64,000 nt of DNA from Pedobacter riviphilus (GCF_014692875.1 NZ_CP061171.1:5208001-5272000); one strand, 5' to 3'; counted from the first letter of the stretch, positions 1-8,452 are shown. Notes: generated from the letters alone by a model not told the origin. Numbers and translations: made by a program.

Positions 1-576
1 ATCCACTGGCCAGATACAACAACACCGATAAACGAAACTTTCGAAGCCGTGAGCAGGTTAATTGAACAGGGTAAAGTACGTTATGCAGGCGTGTGCAATT
101 ATAATGTGGCACAATTAAAAGAAGCAGATCAGACTTTAGAAATTATTTCCAACCAGATTCCATTTAGCATGGTAAACCGCGGTGTTGAGGAGGAAATTGT
201 TCCATATTGTATTGAAAAAAATAAATCAGTTTTAGCTTATAGTCCGATGGAGCGCGGTTTATTGACCGGAAAAATGACTGCCGATTATAAATTTGAAGAA
301 GGTGATCACCGTCAAGGGAATAAATTTTTCTCGCCAGAAAGTATCGAAAAAACAAATGCGTTTTTGGCTAAAATAAAACCGTTGGCCGACGAGAAAAATG
401 CTACTCTATCTCAATTGGTGTTACGCTGGACGGTTGAACGCCCAGGCATAACCATTGCTTTGGTTGGCGCAAGGAATGAAAAGCAAGCTGTACAAAATGC
501 AGAAGCCATAAACGTAAAATTAAACGCTGAAGAAATTCAGTTCATCAATACCGAATTAAAGAACGCTGGTTTTTAA
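1..576 (+). CDS. Aldo/keto reductase, C-terminal part (cut by window edge)
   Basis: The frame is open from base 1, so the start lies to the left. The visible 191 residues begin with IHWPD, a typical aldo/keto reductase strand, followed by GKVRYAGVCNYN (barrel strand with the conserved Asn near the substrate pocket), AYSPMERGLLTGK, and near the end GARNEKQAVQNAEA, which matches the NADPH-phosphate binding region. The catalytic Asp/Tyr/Lys/His part would be upstream and is not seen. These enzymes reduce aldehydes and ketones with NADPH in the cytoplasm. The substrate cannot be told from this half. An internal GTG at 49 is not a real start because the conserved frame continues before it. Confidence 0.9.
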   Translation: MHWPDTTTPINETFEAVSRLIEQGKVRYAGVCNYNVAQLKEADQTLEIISNQIPFSMVNRGVEEEIVPYCIEKNKSVLAYSPMERGLLTGKMTADYKFEEGDHRQGNKFFSPESIEKTNAFLAKIKPLADEKNATLSQLVLRWTVERPGITIALVGARNEKQAVQNAEAINVKLNAEEIQFINTELKNAGF

Positions 577-664
577 ACTTCAACCGCAAAGAAAGGAAGG
601 AACACAGCGGTTAAAGTCTTCGATTTCTTTGCGAAAAAACTTTGCGTCCTTCGCAGTTAAACAA
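575..664. repeat. Degenerate intergenic repeat (CTTTGCG type)
   Basis: Between the aldo/keto reductase and the next gene the sequence contains CCGCAAAGAAAGGAAGGA and, in inverse sense, TTTCTTTGCG and CTTTGCGTCCTTCGCAG. Such CTTTGCG/CGCAAAG intergenic repeats are common in Bacteroidota chromosomes. Function unknown; it could form a hairpin in the transcript. Confidence 0.45.
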
Positions 665-671
665 ACAATAT

Positions 672-1751
672 ATGTCTAAATTATTTTCTCCTTTTACCAT
701 AAAGGATGTAACCTTAAAAAATAGAATTGTTATTTCACCCATGTGCCAATATTCTGCTGTTGATGGCTTTGCCAACGATTGGCACCTGGTGCATTTAGGA
801 AGCCGTGCCGTTGGTGGTGCAGGTTTAATTATCCAGGAAGCTTCTGCAGTAACAGCCGATGGGAGAATTACCTATGCTGATTTAGGTATCTGGAAAGATG
901 AACATGTAGAAAAACTGAAACAGATAGTTTCTTTTATTCATAATAATGGTGCTATCGCTGGCGTCCAATTGGCACATGCAGGTAGAAAAGCCAGTTGCGA
1001 AGTGCCCTGGAATGGCGGCGAGCAGTTAGCTGCAGGTGAAAATAGCTGGAAACCAGTTGCACCATCTCCAATTTCTTTTAAGCCAGGACAGGTTGAACCG
1101 CATGAATTAACGATTTCAGAAATTCAGGATATTGTTTTTGCTTTCAGAGCGGCGGCAAAACGGGCCCTTGATGCCGGCTATAAAGTAGTAGAAATACATG
1201 CTGCACACGGTTATTTACTACATCAGTTTTTTAGTCCATTGAGCAATAAACGTACAGATGTTTATGGTGGAAGTTTCGAAAACCGGATTCGTTTGGTAAT
1301 CGATGTGGTTGAAGCCGTACAATCGGTATGGCCAGAGAACTTGCCTTTATTTGTTCGCATTTCTGCAACGGACTGGACGGAAGGCGGCTGGAACGAGAAC
1401 GATTCATTACAATTAGTGGCTGTGTTAAAAGATCGCGGTGTAGATTTAATTGATACCTCATCTGGAGGAAATGTACCTGATGCTTTTATTCCTGCAGGAC
1501 CAAACTATCAGGTTCCTTTTGCTGATAAGATTAGAAATGAAATTGGGATTTATACAGGTGCAGTAGGTGTAATTGTTGAGGCGCAGCAGGCAGAAGAAAT
1601 TTTGGAGCAGGGCAAAGCTGATTTGATTTTTATTGCCCGCGAATCGTTACGTGATGCTTATTTCCCTACGCATGCAGCGCAAGTGCTTGGCGATGATACC
1701 GAATGGCCAAATCAGTATGTTAGGGCTAAGAGGGATACGTTTAAGAAATAA
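672..1751 (+). CDS. NADPH dehydrogenase, Old Yellow Enzyme family (YqjM-like)
   Basis: A 359-residue FMN-dependent TIM-barrel ene-reductase. Seen: MCQYSAVDGFANDWHLVH near residue 30, where the Cys and Tyr are the flavin-modulating residues of the YqjM subclass; QLAHAGRK; EIHAAHGYLLHQF followed by SPLSNKRTDVYGG, the family signature; and a C-terminal phosphate-binding strand region with RESLRD. It reduces activated C=C bonds of enals, enones or quinones with NADPH in the cytoplasm. I chose the ATG at 672 (MSKLFSPFTIK); the frame is open from 642, but those ten residues lie in the repeat. It is followed by a strong hairpin terminator. The adjacent aldo/keto reductase suggests a redox detoxification pair. 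Confidence 0.9.
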   Translation: MSKLFSPFTIKDVTLKNRIVISPMCQYSAVDGFANDWHLVHLGSRAVGGAGLIIQEASAVTADGRITYADLGIWKDEHVEKLKQIVSFIHNNGAIAGVQLAHAGRKASCEVPWNGGEQLAAGENSWKPVAPSPISFKPGQVEPHELTISEIQDIVFAFRAAAKRALDAGYKVVEIHAAHGYLLHQFFSPLSNKRTDVYGGSFENRIRLVIDVVEAVQSVWPENLPLFVRISATDWTEGGWNENDSLQLVAVLKDRGVDLIDTSSGGNVPDAFIPAGPNYQVPFADKIRNEIGIYTGAVGVIVEAQQAEEILEQGKADLIFIARESLRDAYFPTHAAQVLGDDTEWPNQYVRAKRDTFKK

Positions 1752-1764
1752 TCATTGGTTCCAA

Positions 1765-1804
1765 AAAAGGGAAAAAGCCGGCATTTGTCGGCTTTTTCCC
1801 TTTT
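1765..1804. terminator. Bidirectional intrinsic terminator
   Basis: A 16-bp perfect stem (1765-1780 with 1789-1804) and an 8-nt loop, A-rich on the left and T-rich on the right, so it works in both directions. It lies between the ends of the convergent ene-reductase and TonB receptor genes. Confidence 0.92.
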
Positions 1805-1880
1805 AAATCAATTATGATGTGGCTGGCACATAGAACCTCAATCCAATATAAATGGATGCCCGGTTTTTTTCTATTGTTTG

Positions 1881-4193
1881 TTATTTTACCAGTGTAAAAG
1901 GAACATACAATCCGAAAGTGATATTTCTGCCGGTATTATAAACACCTAAATTAGGATTCTCCTGATCAAAACGGCCTGGTTTAAATCTGCTTAAAGCATC
2001 GTAATATTTCTGATCTAACAGGTTATTGGCCGAAACAGATAGTTTGATTGGCTGTTTGCCTAAATTAAATGTAGCACCGATGCCTGCGTTTAATAGCGTA
2101 TAACCACTGGTTGGCGTTTCAAAAACATCATCCACACGGGTTTGTTTAAATGCCGAGTTGATACCCACAGAAAGATATGCATCATTTGTGCCTTTAAGTT
2201 TAGGTTCGAAACGTAATTCATTTCTCAATGTTCCGGCAGGAATAAATGAAAGCGGTCTGTTTAACGTATTGTTCTGTGCATGAACGTATCCAAATGTATT
2301 TTCGAAGTGGATAAACGGAACAGGGTGGATGGTTAAACTTGCTTCAGCACCGTAAAGATTCGCGTTTACCTGTCCGTAACGGTAAACATCATAAAGTGTA
2401 CCGTCAGCTACTCTTTGTTCGCCATTGTTGGAGGCATAAATATAATTGTGGATGTAATTGTTGTAAATACTTGCACTTGCACTTACAATTTTTCCTTCGT
2501 ATTCCAAAGCAGCATCAACCTGGTAACTGCGCTCAGGACTTAAACCTGAGTTACCGATTTCGTATCTAAATGTACCTTCATGTACACCGTTCGAGCCTAG
2601 CTCTGCAGGGTTTGGCGCACGGAATGCAGAACCTGCATTGGCTTTAAAATTCAGCTCATCATTAAACTGATGGGTAAAACCCAATGCGCCACTTACATTG
2701 GAAAACTTATTTTTGAAAGGTGCAAAAAGCTCTTCTCCATCATCAAACAATTGTTTTCCGTTGTTTTTTCTAAAATCGTAACGGGCACCAATACTAAAGG
2801 TGCTATTTTCCCAATTTTTCTTCGCATAAGCAAAAGCACCTAAACCAAAAGTATCATAAGCTGGAATTAAAAATTCTGTTCCTTTATTTTGGCTATGTGC
2901 ATCATCTACACTTACACCAAAAACGGGCTGCCATCCATTAGTTTCGTGGATATAGTATTTCAGGTCTGCGTTGTAAGTTTTAAGGTCGAAGAATAGGGCA
3001 GGATCTGGTCCATCTAATTCACGACGTTGGTTTTGTTGATAACCAAAATCAGCTTTCAAATTACCGTTACCAATAATGAAATTGTTATTTAAGGCGATTT
3101 TAAAGTGTCGGATATCTTGGCGAGGGTATTCTAACGCACGGTTTTTATAATCATCGTTGGTAAAAGCACTACCGTCTTCTTTCACAAAATTTCCATTGTC
3201 GTCTAAAGTTGGCTCATAAAAGCCAATATTGTTATGAAAGTTCGAAACATTTAAGTGGGTATAACCCCAGCTTTTATTTAAACCTACCATACCACTTAAA
3301 TCGGTTTCGTTAAAGCCCGAATTAGGGAAGTAACCTGTTGGTGTTTTAAAAGAGTAAGCATTTTTATACGTTCCACGGGCTCTCCAAACAAATCCGTTTT
3401 CGTTACCATTTAACATTAACGAGTTAGCAGTAAGGCCATTATTGGTAGAGTAATTGGTAATAAATTCACCTTTAATCTGCCCTTCGGGTGCGGTACTTGG
3501 CTCTAATAGGTTAATTACGCCACCTAGTGCATCAGAACCGTACATTAACGATGCTGCGCCACGTAAAACTTCAACGCGGTCTGATTTAAACTGATCAATT
3601 TCAATACCGTGCTCATCGCCCCATTGCTGTCCTTGTTGTTTTATACCATCATCTAAAGTTACAATTCTGTTATAGCCCAAGCCTCTGATTACAGGCTTGG
3701 AAATAGATGGGCCCGTAGTAATTTGTGATACACCGGGTATTTTAGTTAACGCATCAATTAAATTGGTTGAAGGCTGTAAAAGCTGATCTTTGCCAATTAC
3801 GGCAGAAGAAGCACTATTTCTTTTGCTGGTACTGCTGATCAAACTTCCGGTAATTACAATCTCCTTTGTTTCTATTGCAGTAGGTTGTAAAGAAAACGCT
3901 AATCCAGTTGCGCTGGCAAAGTTTACCACCTGTGTAGCTGTTTTATAGCCTACATAATGTACCTCAACCAGATAACTTCCTTTTGAAGGAAGGTTATTCA
4001 ACGTAAATTCTCCGTCATTGTTGGTTACTGCCGAAACTTTTAAATCAGGAATAAAAATGGTTGCACCTGGCAACGTTTGTTTAGTGCTTGCATCAATAAC
4101 CTTACCTGTTATATTCTTTAAAGCGGCAGCAAAAACGGTGCTGCTTAATAATGTATATAGAATTACTAAGCCAATAAGCTGTAATTTTTTCAT
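1881..4193 (-). CDS. TonB-dependent outer-membrane receptor
   Basis: A 770-residue outer-membrane receptor. The start at 4193 (MKKLQLIGLVILYTLL) gives a clean signal peptide; the longer frame to 4238 would spoil it. Order: signal peptide (1-22), a carboxypeptidase-regulatory-like beta-sandwich (about 25-110), plug domain (about 120-235) with PVIRGLGYNRIVTLDDG and DRVEVLRGAASLMYGSDALG, then a 22-strand barrel with a C-terminal aromatic strand. The full-length architecture is typical of the family. It imports a substrate using TonB/ExbBD energy. The plug segment and the upstream His/Cys-rich small protein suggest a metal or metal complex, but that is inference. The gene ends at the shared terminator near 1780. 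Confidence 0.93.
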   Translation of the reverse strand: MKKLQLIGLVILYTLLSSTVFAAALKNITGKVIDASTKQTLPGATIFIPDLKVSAVTNNDGEFTLNNLPSKGSYLVEVHYVGYKTATQVVNFASATGLAFSLQPTAIETKEIVITGSLISSTSKRNSASSAVIGKDQLLQPSTNLIDALTKIPGVSQITTGPSISKPVIRGLGYNRIVTLDDGIKQQGQQWGDEHGIEIDQFKSDRVEVLRGAASLMYGSDALGGVINLLEPSTAPEGQIKGEFITNYSTNNGLTANSLMLNGNENGFVWRARGTYKNAYSFKTPTGYFPNSGFNETDLSGMVGLNKSWGYTHLNVSNFHNNIGFYEPTLDDNGNFVKEDGSAFTNDDYKNRALEYPRQDIRHFKIALNNNFIIGNGNLKADFGYQQNQRRELDGPDPALFFDLKTYNADLKYYIHETNGWQPVFGVSVDDAHSQNKGTEFLIPAYDTFGLGAFAYAKKNWENSTFSIGARYDFRKNNGKQLFDDGEELFAPFKNKFSNVSGALGFTHQFNDELNFKANAGSAFRAPNPAELGSNGVHEGTFRYEIGNSGLSPERSYQVDAALEYEGKIVSASASIYNNYIHNYIYASNNGEQRVADGTLYDVYRYGQVNANLYGAEASLTIHPVPFIHFENTFGYVHAQNNTLNRPLSFIPAGTLRNELRFEPKLKGTNDAYLSVGINSAFKQTRVDDVFETPTSGYTLLNAGIGATFNLGKQPIKLSVSANNLLDQKYYDALSRFKPGRFDQENPNLGVYNTGRNITFGLYVPFTLVK

Positions 4194-4306
4194 GTGTTGT
4201 AGTAAATAAAAATGATTGAAAAACCAAAGCAATAGCATAATGAAGCTGGTTTTAGTTTCTCATATAAATAATTTGATTAAGCACGGATGCGCTTGAAAAG
4301 AAAAAA

Positions 4307-4639
4307 TTAAGCTAAAGGGGGACCTCGTAAACAAGTACGCTTTATTTCGGTAAAGGCATTCTTTAAGGTAGACTCGGTTCGGCTAAAAATTTTGGCTGAT
4401 AAGAAGATTCTGTAAATGTGGTGCGTTTGCACATAATTTTTTTCAAAACTAGCATTACAGATTAAACAGGTATCGCCATGGGCCTGCACATGGCTAACAT
4501 GTTTACAGTTGACCTCTTTCTGCACAACCGGAAGCGAGTTATGGTGGTGAAGTACACTCCAAGGAGTTAAAGCAATAGCAAATACGATCAGCATAAATGC
4601 CGATAAATATTTGTTAATGTTTTGTCTATGCTTTTTCAA
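4307..4639 (-). CDS. Small membrane-anchored His/Cys-rich protein
   Basis: A 110-residue protein with a TTG start (MKKHRQNIN). It has one N-terminal hydrophobic segment (about 12-30), then LHHHNS, a C-x2-H-x2-H-x3-HGD-x-C-x2-C pattern (about residues 46-62) and a THH pair. Such spacing looks like metal ligands. It lies 113 bp before the TonB receptor on the same strand, so the two are probably co-transcribed. Small proteins of this kind often precede TonB receptors in Bacteroidota; I do not recognise a named family with certainty. Likely role: periplasmic metal binding or sensing (inference). The mostly basic tail (KRTCLRGPPLA) is less protein-like. Confidence 0.65.
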   Translation of the reverse strand: MKKHRQNINKYLSAFMLIVFAIALTPWSVLHHHNSLPVVQKEVNCKHVSHVQAHGDTCLICNASFEKNYVQTHHIYRIFLSAKIFSRTESTLKNAFTEIKRTCLRGPPLA

Positions 4640-4816
4640 CAGGCCAAAAGTAGTAATTCCTAAGCAATTATATATATTTACAAAGTAACATTGTATTTAT
4701 ACTGCTATGACCTGAGATCTAGTCGATGGTTTAATCAAAAGAAGATATAAATCTTAAAAAATTATAGCCATACCAATTATAAACCTATTTCCGTTATTGG
4801 TTGAAATAAAGAATTA

Positions 4817-5389
4817 ATGAAATTTATCAGGAAAAATATATTCAATGCGCTATTGCTCATCATGCTTTTGGTAATTGTTTTTGTACCTGATGCAAAAGCA
4901 TTTTTAATTAGGGGATTAATGGAAATCGGTTTTTATTCGCCAGAAGTTGAACACCCAATGGCAAGCACGATGGGCCTTAATGGAATTCAGTTTAAGGATT
5001 TAAAAGGAAACGTGATTGATCTTGGCGATTTAAAAGGGAAAGTTATTTTTCTTAATTTCTGGGCAACCTGGTGTCCGCCATGTAGGGCCGAAATGCCTTC
5101 GATTAACAAGCTTTACGCACAATTTAAAAACGATAAAGATATTGTATTCATTTTTGCCGATGCTGACGGAGATTTTGCGAAATCAGGCAAATTTATGTCC
5201 GATCGTAAATATGAAATGCCGGTTTATAAAGTAGAAAGCGATATTCCTGAAAAAGTATTTACTGGCGCTTTGCCTACAACTGTTATTTTCGATAAGCAAG
5301 GTAGATTGTCTTTCAGGCATGAGGGTGTGGCTAATTATGCAGATAAAAAGATTGTCGACTTCCTTAATAAATTAAAGAATACAAAATAA
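4817..5389 (+). CDS. TlpA-family thioredoxin-like protein, membrane anchored
   Basis: A 190-residue protein with an N-terminal signal anchor (about 8-28) and a thioredoxin fold. The active site reads FWATWCPPCRAEMP (about residue 82), with both redox cysteines, and the cis-Pro region is GALPTTVIFDKQG. It faces the periplasm and probably reduces disulfides in exported proteins or cytochrome c apoproteins. It stands alone, reading away from the His/Cys-rich protein, so the 177-bp gap before it should hold divergent promoters. Length and motif are normal for a ResA/TlpA-type protein. Confidence 0.9.
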   Translation: MKFIRKNIFNALLLIMLLVIVFVPDAKAFLIRGLMEIGFYSPEVEHPMASTMGLNGIQFKDLKGNVIDLGDLKGKVIFLNFWATWCPPCRAEMPSINKLYAQFKNDKDIVFIFADADGDFAKSGKFMSDRKYEMPVYKVESDIPEKVFTGALPTTVIFDKQGRLSFRHEGVANYADKKIVDFLNKLKNTK

Positions 5390-5457
5390 CTTATGCAGTA
5401 ACCAAAACATTCCTGATTCCTCCTAGAATTTGAGGTTCAAATGATATTTCTATTTAT

Positions 5458-5485
5458 AATATATGTAGTTAACTACATATATTTG
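5458..5485 (+). promoter_or_regulatory. 26-bp perfect palindrome overlapping a -7 box (putative MarR operator)
   Basis: Bases 5458-5483 form a perfect palindrome centred on GTT|AAC (core ATATGTAGTTAACTACATAT). Its right end overlaps a perfect Bacteroidota -7 element TATATTTG at 5478-5485. The start codon of the GNAT gene is at 5503 and the operon's second gene is a MarR regulator, so autorepression by MarR is the natural reading (inference). Confidence 0.8.
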
Positions 5486-5502
5486 TTGGATAATATTTAG
5501 CA

Positions 5503-6006
5503 ATGCAAAACGACTTTAAAATTGAACGGTTAGATAATCAATTCTGTGAAGCGATTATTGGGTTAATTCTGCCCATCCAACAAATAGAATTTAATGTAGA
5601 TATAGACCTGGCAGCACAGCCAGATTTGTTGGATATCGAAAAAAACTACGATGGCTCTGGCGGTGCCTTCTGGGGTGCAAAATTAAATGGTGAATTGATT
5701 GGAACTATTGCTTTAATTGCCGTACCTGAGCATCAATCGGGGGCAATCAGAAAAATGTTTGTGAAAAAGGAATTCCGAGGGAAAGATTTGGGCGTTGCAC
5801 AGGCTTTATTGAAAACACTGTTAGCCTACTGTGAGGGTAATAATCTGAATGAGGTATATTTGGGCACTAAAGACATATTGCAGGCGGCCTGCCGTTTTTA
5901 TGAACGTAATGGATTTAAACCAGTTGCAATGGAAAATTTACCGGTTTACTTCCCCCGGATGGCTGTAGACAATGTTTTTTATAGCCTGGACTTAAAATCT
6001 GTTTAA
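5503..6006 (+). CDS. GNAT family N-acetyltransferase
   Basis: A 167-residue single-domain acetyltransferase. The acetyl-CoA binding motif A is visible as IRKMFVKKEFRGKDLGVAQALL (R-G-x-x-L-G), followed by the helix and strand with YLGTKDILQAACRFYERNGF, the usual motif B. It transfers acetyl groups from acetyl-CoA to an amine; the substrate is unknown. Its stop codon overlaps the start of the MarR gene (TAATG), so the two are translationally coupled. A palindromic operator covers its promoter. MarR-GNAT pairs are frequent and often concern small-molecule or antibiotic modification. Confidence 0.9.
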   Translation: MQNDFKIERLDNQFCEAIIGLILPIQQIEFNVDIDLAAQPDLLDIEKNYDGSGGAFWGAKLNGELIGTIALIAVPEHQSGAIRKMFVKKEFRGKDLGVAQALLKTLLAYCEGNNLNEVYLGTKDILQAACRFYERNGFKPVAMENLPVYFPRMAVDNVFYSLDLKSV

Positions 6007-6488
6007 TGGAACAAAATGTAATTGATGCTTCTGGCTTATTGGCCATTTCTACCCGCTTGCAAAGGCTCAGCGATCAGATCCGTAAAGATGGCCTGTTGAT
6101 TTATAAAGCATTCGGAATTGATTTTCAACCCAAATGGTTCCCTGTGCTTTATACTTTATATAAAAAATCAACCATGAATGTGGTTTCGCTGTCAGATGAA
6201 ATCGGTTATGCACATCCTTCTACCATCAGTTTGTTAAAAGAATTGGAAAAGGAGAAACTGATCCGGTCTAAAAAAGATAAAGTAGATACCCGTAAACGTT
6301 TGGTTGAGCTTACAGAAAAGGGCACGGCACTTCTTTCTACCATGGAGCCTGTTTGGGATGTGATTATTAAAGCAACAGCAGAAATTACGAATACTCAAAA
6401 TAACTTAATGAAGGCCATAGATGAAGTTGAAGCAACCTTAAGAGAAAAAAGCTTCTTAGAAAGAGCAGAGGTTTATATTAAGAAATGA
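6006..6488 (+). CDS. MarR family transcriptional regulator
   Basis: A 160-residue winged-helix protein. The recognition helix region reads EIGYAHPSTISLLKELEKEKLI, followed by the wing with KDKVDTRKRLVELTEKG, the MarR signature DxRxxxxxLTxxG. The N- and C-terminal helices would make the dimer interface. The start overlaps the stop of the GNAT gene by one base. It very likely binds the palindrome at 5458-5483 and controls its own operon; the ligand is unknown. Confidence 0.92.
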   Translation: MEQNVIDASGLLAISTRLQRLSDQIRKDGLLIYKAFGIDFQPKWFPVLYTLYKKSTMNVVSLSDEIGYAHPSTISLLKELEKEKLIRSKKDKVDTRKRLVELTEKGTALLSTMEPVWDVIIKATAEITNTQNNLMKAIDEVEATLREKSFLERAEVYIKK

Positions 6489-6538
6489 GTGAAGGATAGA
6501 ATGATTGAATGACGGAGAAGGTTAACCAATGATTTTAC

Positions 6539-6546
6539 TATTTTTG
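6539..6546 (+). promoter_or_regulatory. -7 promoter element very close to start codon
   Basis: TATTTTTG matches TAnnTTTG exactly and ends 5 nt before the ATG at 6552, so the mRNA may be nearly leaderless. I see no clear TTTG at the -33 spacing. Confidence 0.45.
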
Positions 6547-6551
6547 CTCCC

Positions 6552-7610
6552 ATGATTTCATTTTTCGAGGCTTCACTTAAGCAACTTTCTATCCACCATA
6601 CAGGCAATAAATTGCTTGAAGAGTATTATAAATTATCTGATGCACCTTTAAAAATTGATGACGAAATACTGGGAAACCTGCTGATGCAGTATTTCTTAAA
6701 GCCTTTCGAAAAGGTAAATGAAGTCTACCGTTTTTATCATCCTAATGATAATTTAGAACTGAACGAAGTATTCCATTTTGCGCATGAAATTTTCGAAAAC
6801 AATGAGCTTTTTCACGAAGATTCGCAGCAACTCGCCAAACATTTATACGATGTTGCCAACCACCCAAAAATTAAATCGGGTGAATTATATGTAGCTTATT
6901 TCGAAAAAGTGCAGATAGAAGGGGAGCAGTTGGACGTAATCGGCGTTTTTAAATCCGAAACAAAAGATACTTACCTAAAAGTTTACCCTGAACAGGATGG
7001 CTTTAATGTAAGTTACGAGCAAGAAGCCATCAGCATTAATAAACTGGATAAAGGCTGCCTGATTTTTAACGTTGATCAAGAAGAAGGTTACAAAGTGGTG
7101 GTGTTGGATCAATCGAAAAGCAGCAACGATTCTGCCGTTTACTGGAAGGATGAATTCTTGAAGCTGAAAATCAGGAACGATAGTTATAACCAGACCAATA
7201 ATGTGCTGGGAGTTTATAAAAATTTCGTCACGCAGAAGCTGGATGATGACTACGAAATCAGCAAAGCTGATAAAATAGATCTCTTAAACCGCTCGATGAA
7301 GTATTTCAAAGAGAAAGAAACCTTTGATATTGAAGAATTCGGTAATGAGGTAATTGGCAACGCTGAAGGGATAGAATCGTTCAAAAATTACAAGAAAAAC
7401 TATGAGCAGGAGTTCGAAAGTCCGATAGCTGATCATTTTGAAATAGCCGAATCTGCTGTTAAAAAACAGGCCCGTGCCTACAAAAGCGTGTTAAAGCTGG
7501 ATAAAAACTTCCACATTTATATCCATGGCAATAAAGATATGATCGAAAAAGGTTACGACGATGATAAATCGATGAACTTTTATAAGGTGTATTTTAGGGA
7601 AGAGGAGTAG
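6552..7610 (+). CDS. Nucleoid-associated protein, NA37/NdpA family
   Basis: A 352-residue soluble protein of the NA37 (YejK/NdpA) family. I recognise it from its overall pattern: an N-terminal acidic, helical part with FHFAHEIFENNELFHEDSQQLAKHLYD, a central strand-rich part with SGELYVAYFEKVQIEGEQLDVIGVFKSE, and a C-terminal part ending in the strand IYIHGNKDMIEKGYDDD. Members bind DNA or associate with the nucleoid; the molecular role is poorly defined. It has no signal peptide. It stands alone, with a promoter element close to the ATG. Confidence 0.85.
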   Translation: MISFFEASLKQLSIHHTGNKLLEEYYKLSDAPLKIDDEILGNLLMQYFLKPFEKVNEVYRFYHPNDNLELNEVFHFAHEIFENNELFHEDSQQLAKHLYDVANHPKIKSGELYVAYFEKVQIEGEQLDVIGVFKSETKDTYLKVYPEQDGFNVSYEQEAISINKLDKGCLIFNVDQEEGYKVVVLDQSKSSNDSAVYWKDEFLKLKIRNDSYNQTNNVLGVYKNFVTQKLDDDYEISKADKIDLLNRSMKYFKEKETFDIEEFGNEVIGNAEGIESFKNYKKNYEQEFESPIADHFEIAESAVKKQARAYKSVLKLDKNFHIYIHGNKDMIEKGYDDDKSMNFYKVYFREEE

Positions 7611-7648
7611 GTTTTAGTCTATAGTCCATAGTCTTCAGTCATGAGTCC

Positions 7649-7687
7649 GACTTTGGACTACAGACTAAGGACTCATGACTAAATCCC
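7649..7687 (+). repeat. Left direct repeat (AGTC-rich) flanking the RAYT unit
   Basis: A 39-bp AGTC/GACT-rich sequence whose direct counterpart is at 8382-8420; 30 of 39 positions agree by eye. More copies of the AGTC theme precede it from 7617. Confidence 0.6.
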
Positions 7688-7690
7688 ATT

Positions 7691-7719
7691 TCCTCGGTCT
7701 GTGTCCCCACAGACCGAAA
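7691..7719 (+). repeat. REP-like hairpin, left copy
   Basis: 29 bp with an inner stem CGGTCTGTG/CACAGACCG and a short loop. The reverse complement of 8321-8349 matches it with a single difference. This is the layout of REP sequences around their own RAYT transposase. Confidence 0.85.
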
Positions 7720-7745
7720 CTGAATTTTATTTTCTATTTTTAATA

Positions 7746-8309
7746 ATGGAAAACAAAAATATTTTCAAACAAGACCGCAACTCAAAAATGCTTTTGGATG
7801 GAGTATATTTTTGGACAGACACGGTTAAAGATTGGAAAAAAATCTTTTCTATCGATAAGTATAAATTAATTTTAATCGATACTTTTAGGGAACTTGTAAA
7901 TAGAAAAAAGGTTGTTGTTTATGCTTTTGTAATTATGCCAAATCATTTGCACTTGGTATGGCAAATGATAGCGTTAAATGGAAAAGAAATGCCTCAAGCA
8001 AGTTTTAATAAATTTACTTCCCATCAAATTTTTCAGGACTTAAAACTTCATCACTTTGATATATTACCATATTTTAAAGTATCTGATGGAGAAAGAAATT
8101 TTCGTTTATGGCAAAGAGATCCATTAGCTATTCTTATGGATACTCTGGATAAGCTTGAACAGAAAATAGACTATATCCATCTCAATCCATTACAGGAAAG
8201 ATGGCAATTGTGCGAGAGGCCGGAAGATTACGAATGGTCATCAGCAAAATTTTATGAAACTGGAATAGATAATTTTGGCTTTTTAACTGATTATAGGGAT
8301 CTTCTGTAG
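7746..8309 (+). CDS. REP-associated tyrosine transposase (RAYT, Y1_Tnp family)
   Basis: A 187-residue single-strand DNA transposase-like protein. The HUH motif is visible in FVIMPNHLHLVW (about residues 58-69), and the catalytic Tyr lies in the helix LEQKIDYIHLNPLQERW (about 138-154), where DYIHxNPxxxxW is the RAYT signature. The ATG at 7746 (MENKNIF) is preferred; upstream codons fall in the hairpin repeat. RAYTs are thought to mobilise REP/REPIN sequences by cutting one strand at a hairpin. Here two inverted REP-like hairpins flank the gene directly, so the unit looks complete. All key residues are present, so it may be active. Confidence 0.92.
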   Translation: MENKNIFKQDRNSKMLLDGVYFWTDTVKDWKKIFSIDKYKLILIDTFRELVNRKKVVVYAFVIMPNHLHLVWQMIALNGKEMPQASFNKFTSHQIFQDLKLHHFDILPYFKVSDGERNFRLWQRDPLAILMDTLDKLEQKIDYIHLNPLQERWQLCERPEDYEWSSAKFYETGIDNFGFLTDYRDLL

Positions 8310-8320
8310 CTTTATTTCTA

Positions 8321-8349
8321 TTTCGGTCTGTGAGGACACAGACCGAGGA
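8321..8349 (-). repeat. REP-like hairpin, right copy (inverted)
   Basis: Inverted copy of 7691-7719 with one mismatch. Its own stem is CGGTCTGTG/CACAGACCG. It begins 11 bp after the RAYT stop codon. Confidence 0.85.
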
Positions 8350-8381
8350 TTAGCGTGAGCTTGATCATCGGTTGTGAAGTC

Positions 8382-8420
8382 GATTTTGGACTCGGGACTG
8401 AAGACTTAGGACTAAATCCT
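8382..8420 (+). repeat. Right direct repeat (AGTC-rich)
   Basis: Direct partner of 7649-7687. It also contains the likely ancestral stop codon of the DUF58 gene (TAG, complement of 8412-8414). Confidence 0.6.
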
Positions 8421-8452
8421 TTGCTGTGCCTTTAACGCCAAATACTGATTAA

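Noticed and set aside
642..671. Ten extra N-terminal residues for the ene-reductase
   Set aside because: They are encoded in the intergenic repeat; the family begins at MSKLFSPF.
4194..4238. Fifteen-residue extension of the TonB receptor
   Set aside because: It would place non-signal residues before a clean signal peptide.
7617..8420. Possible CRISPR-like array around the RAYT gene
   Set aside because: The repeats are not regularly spaced, there are no spacers of equal size and no cas genes; the RAYT/REP explanation fits.
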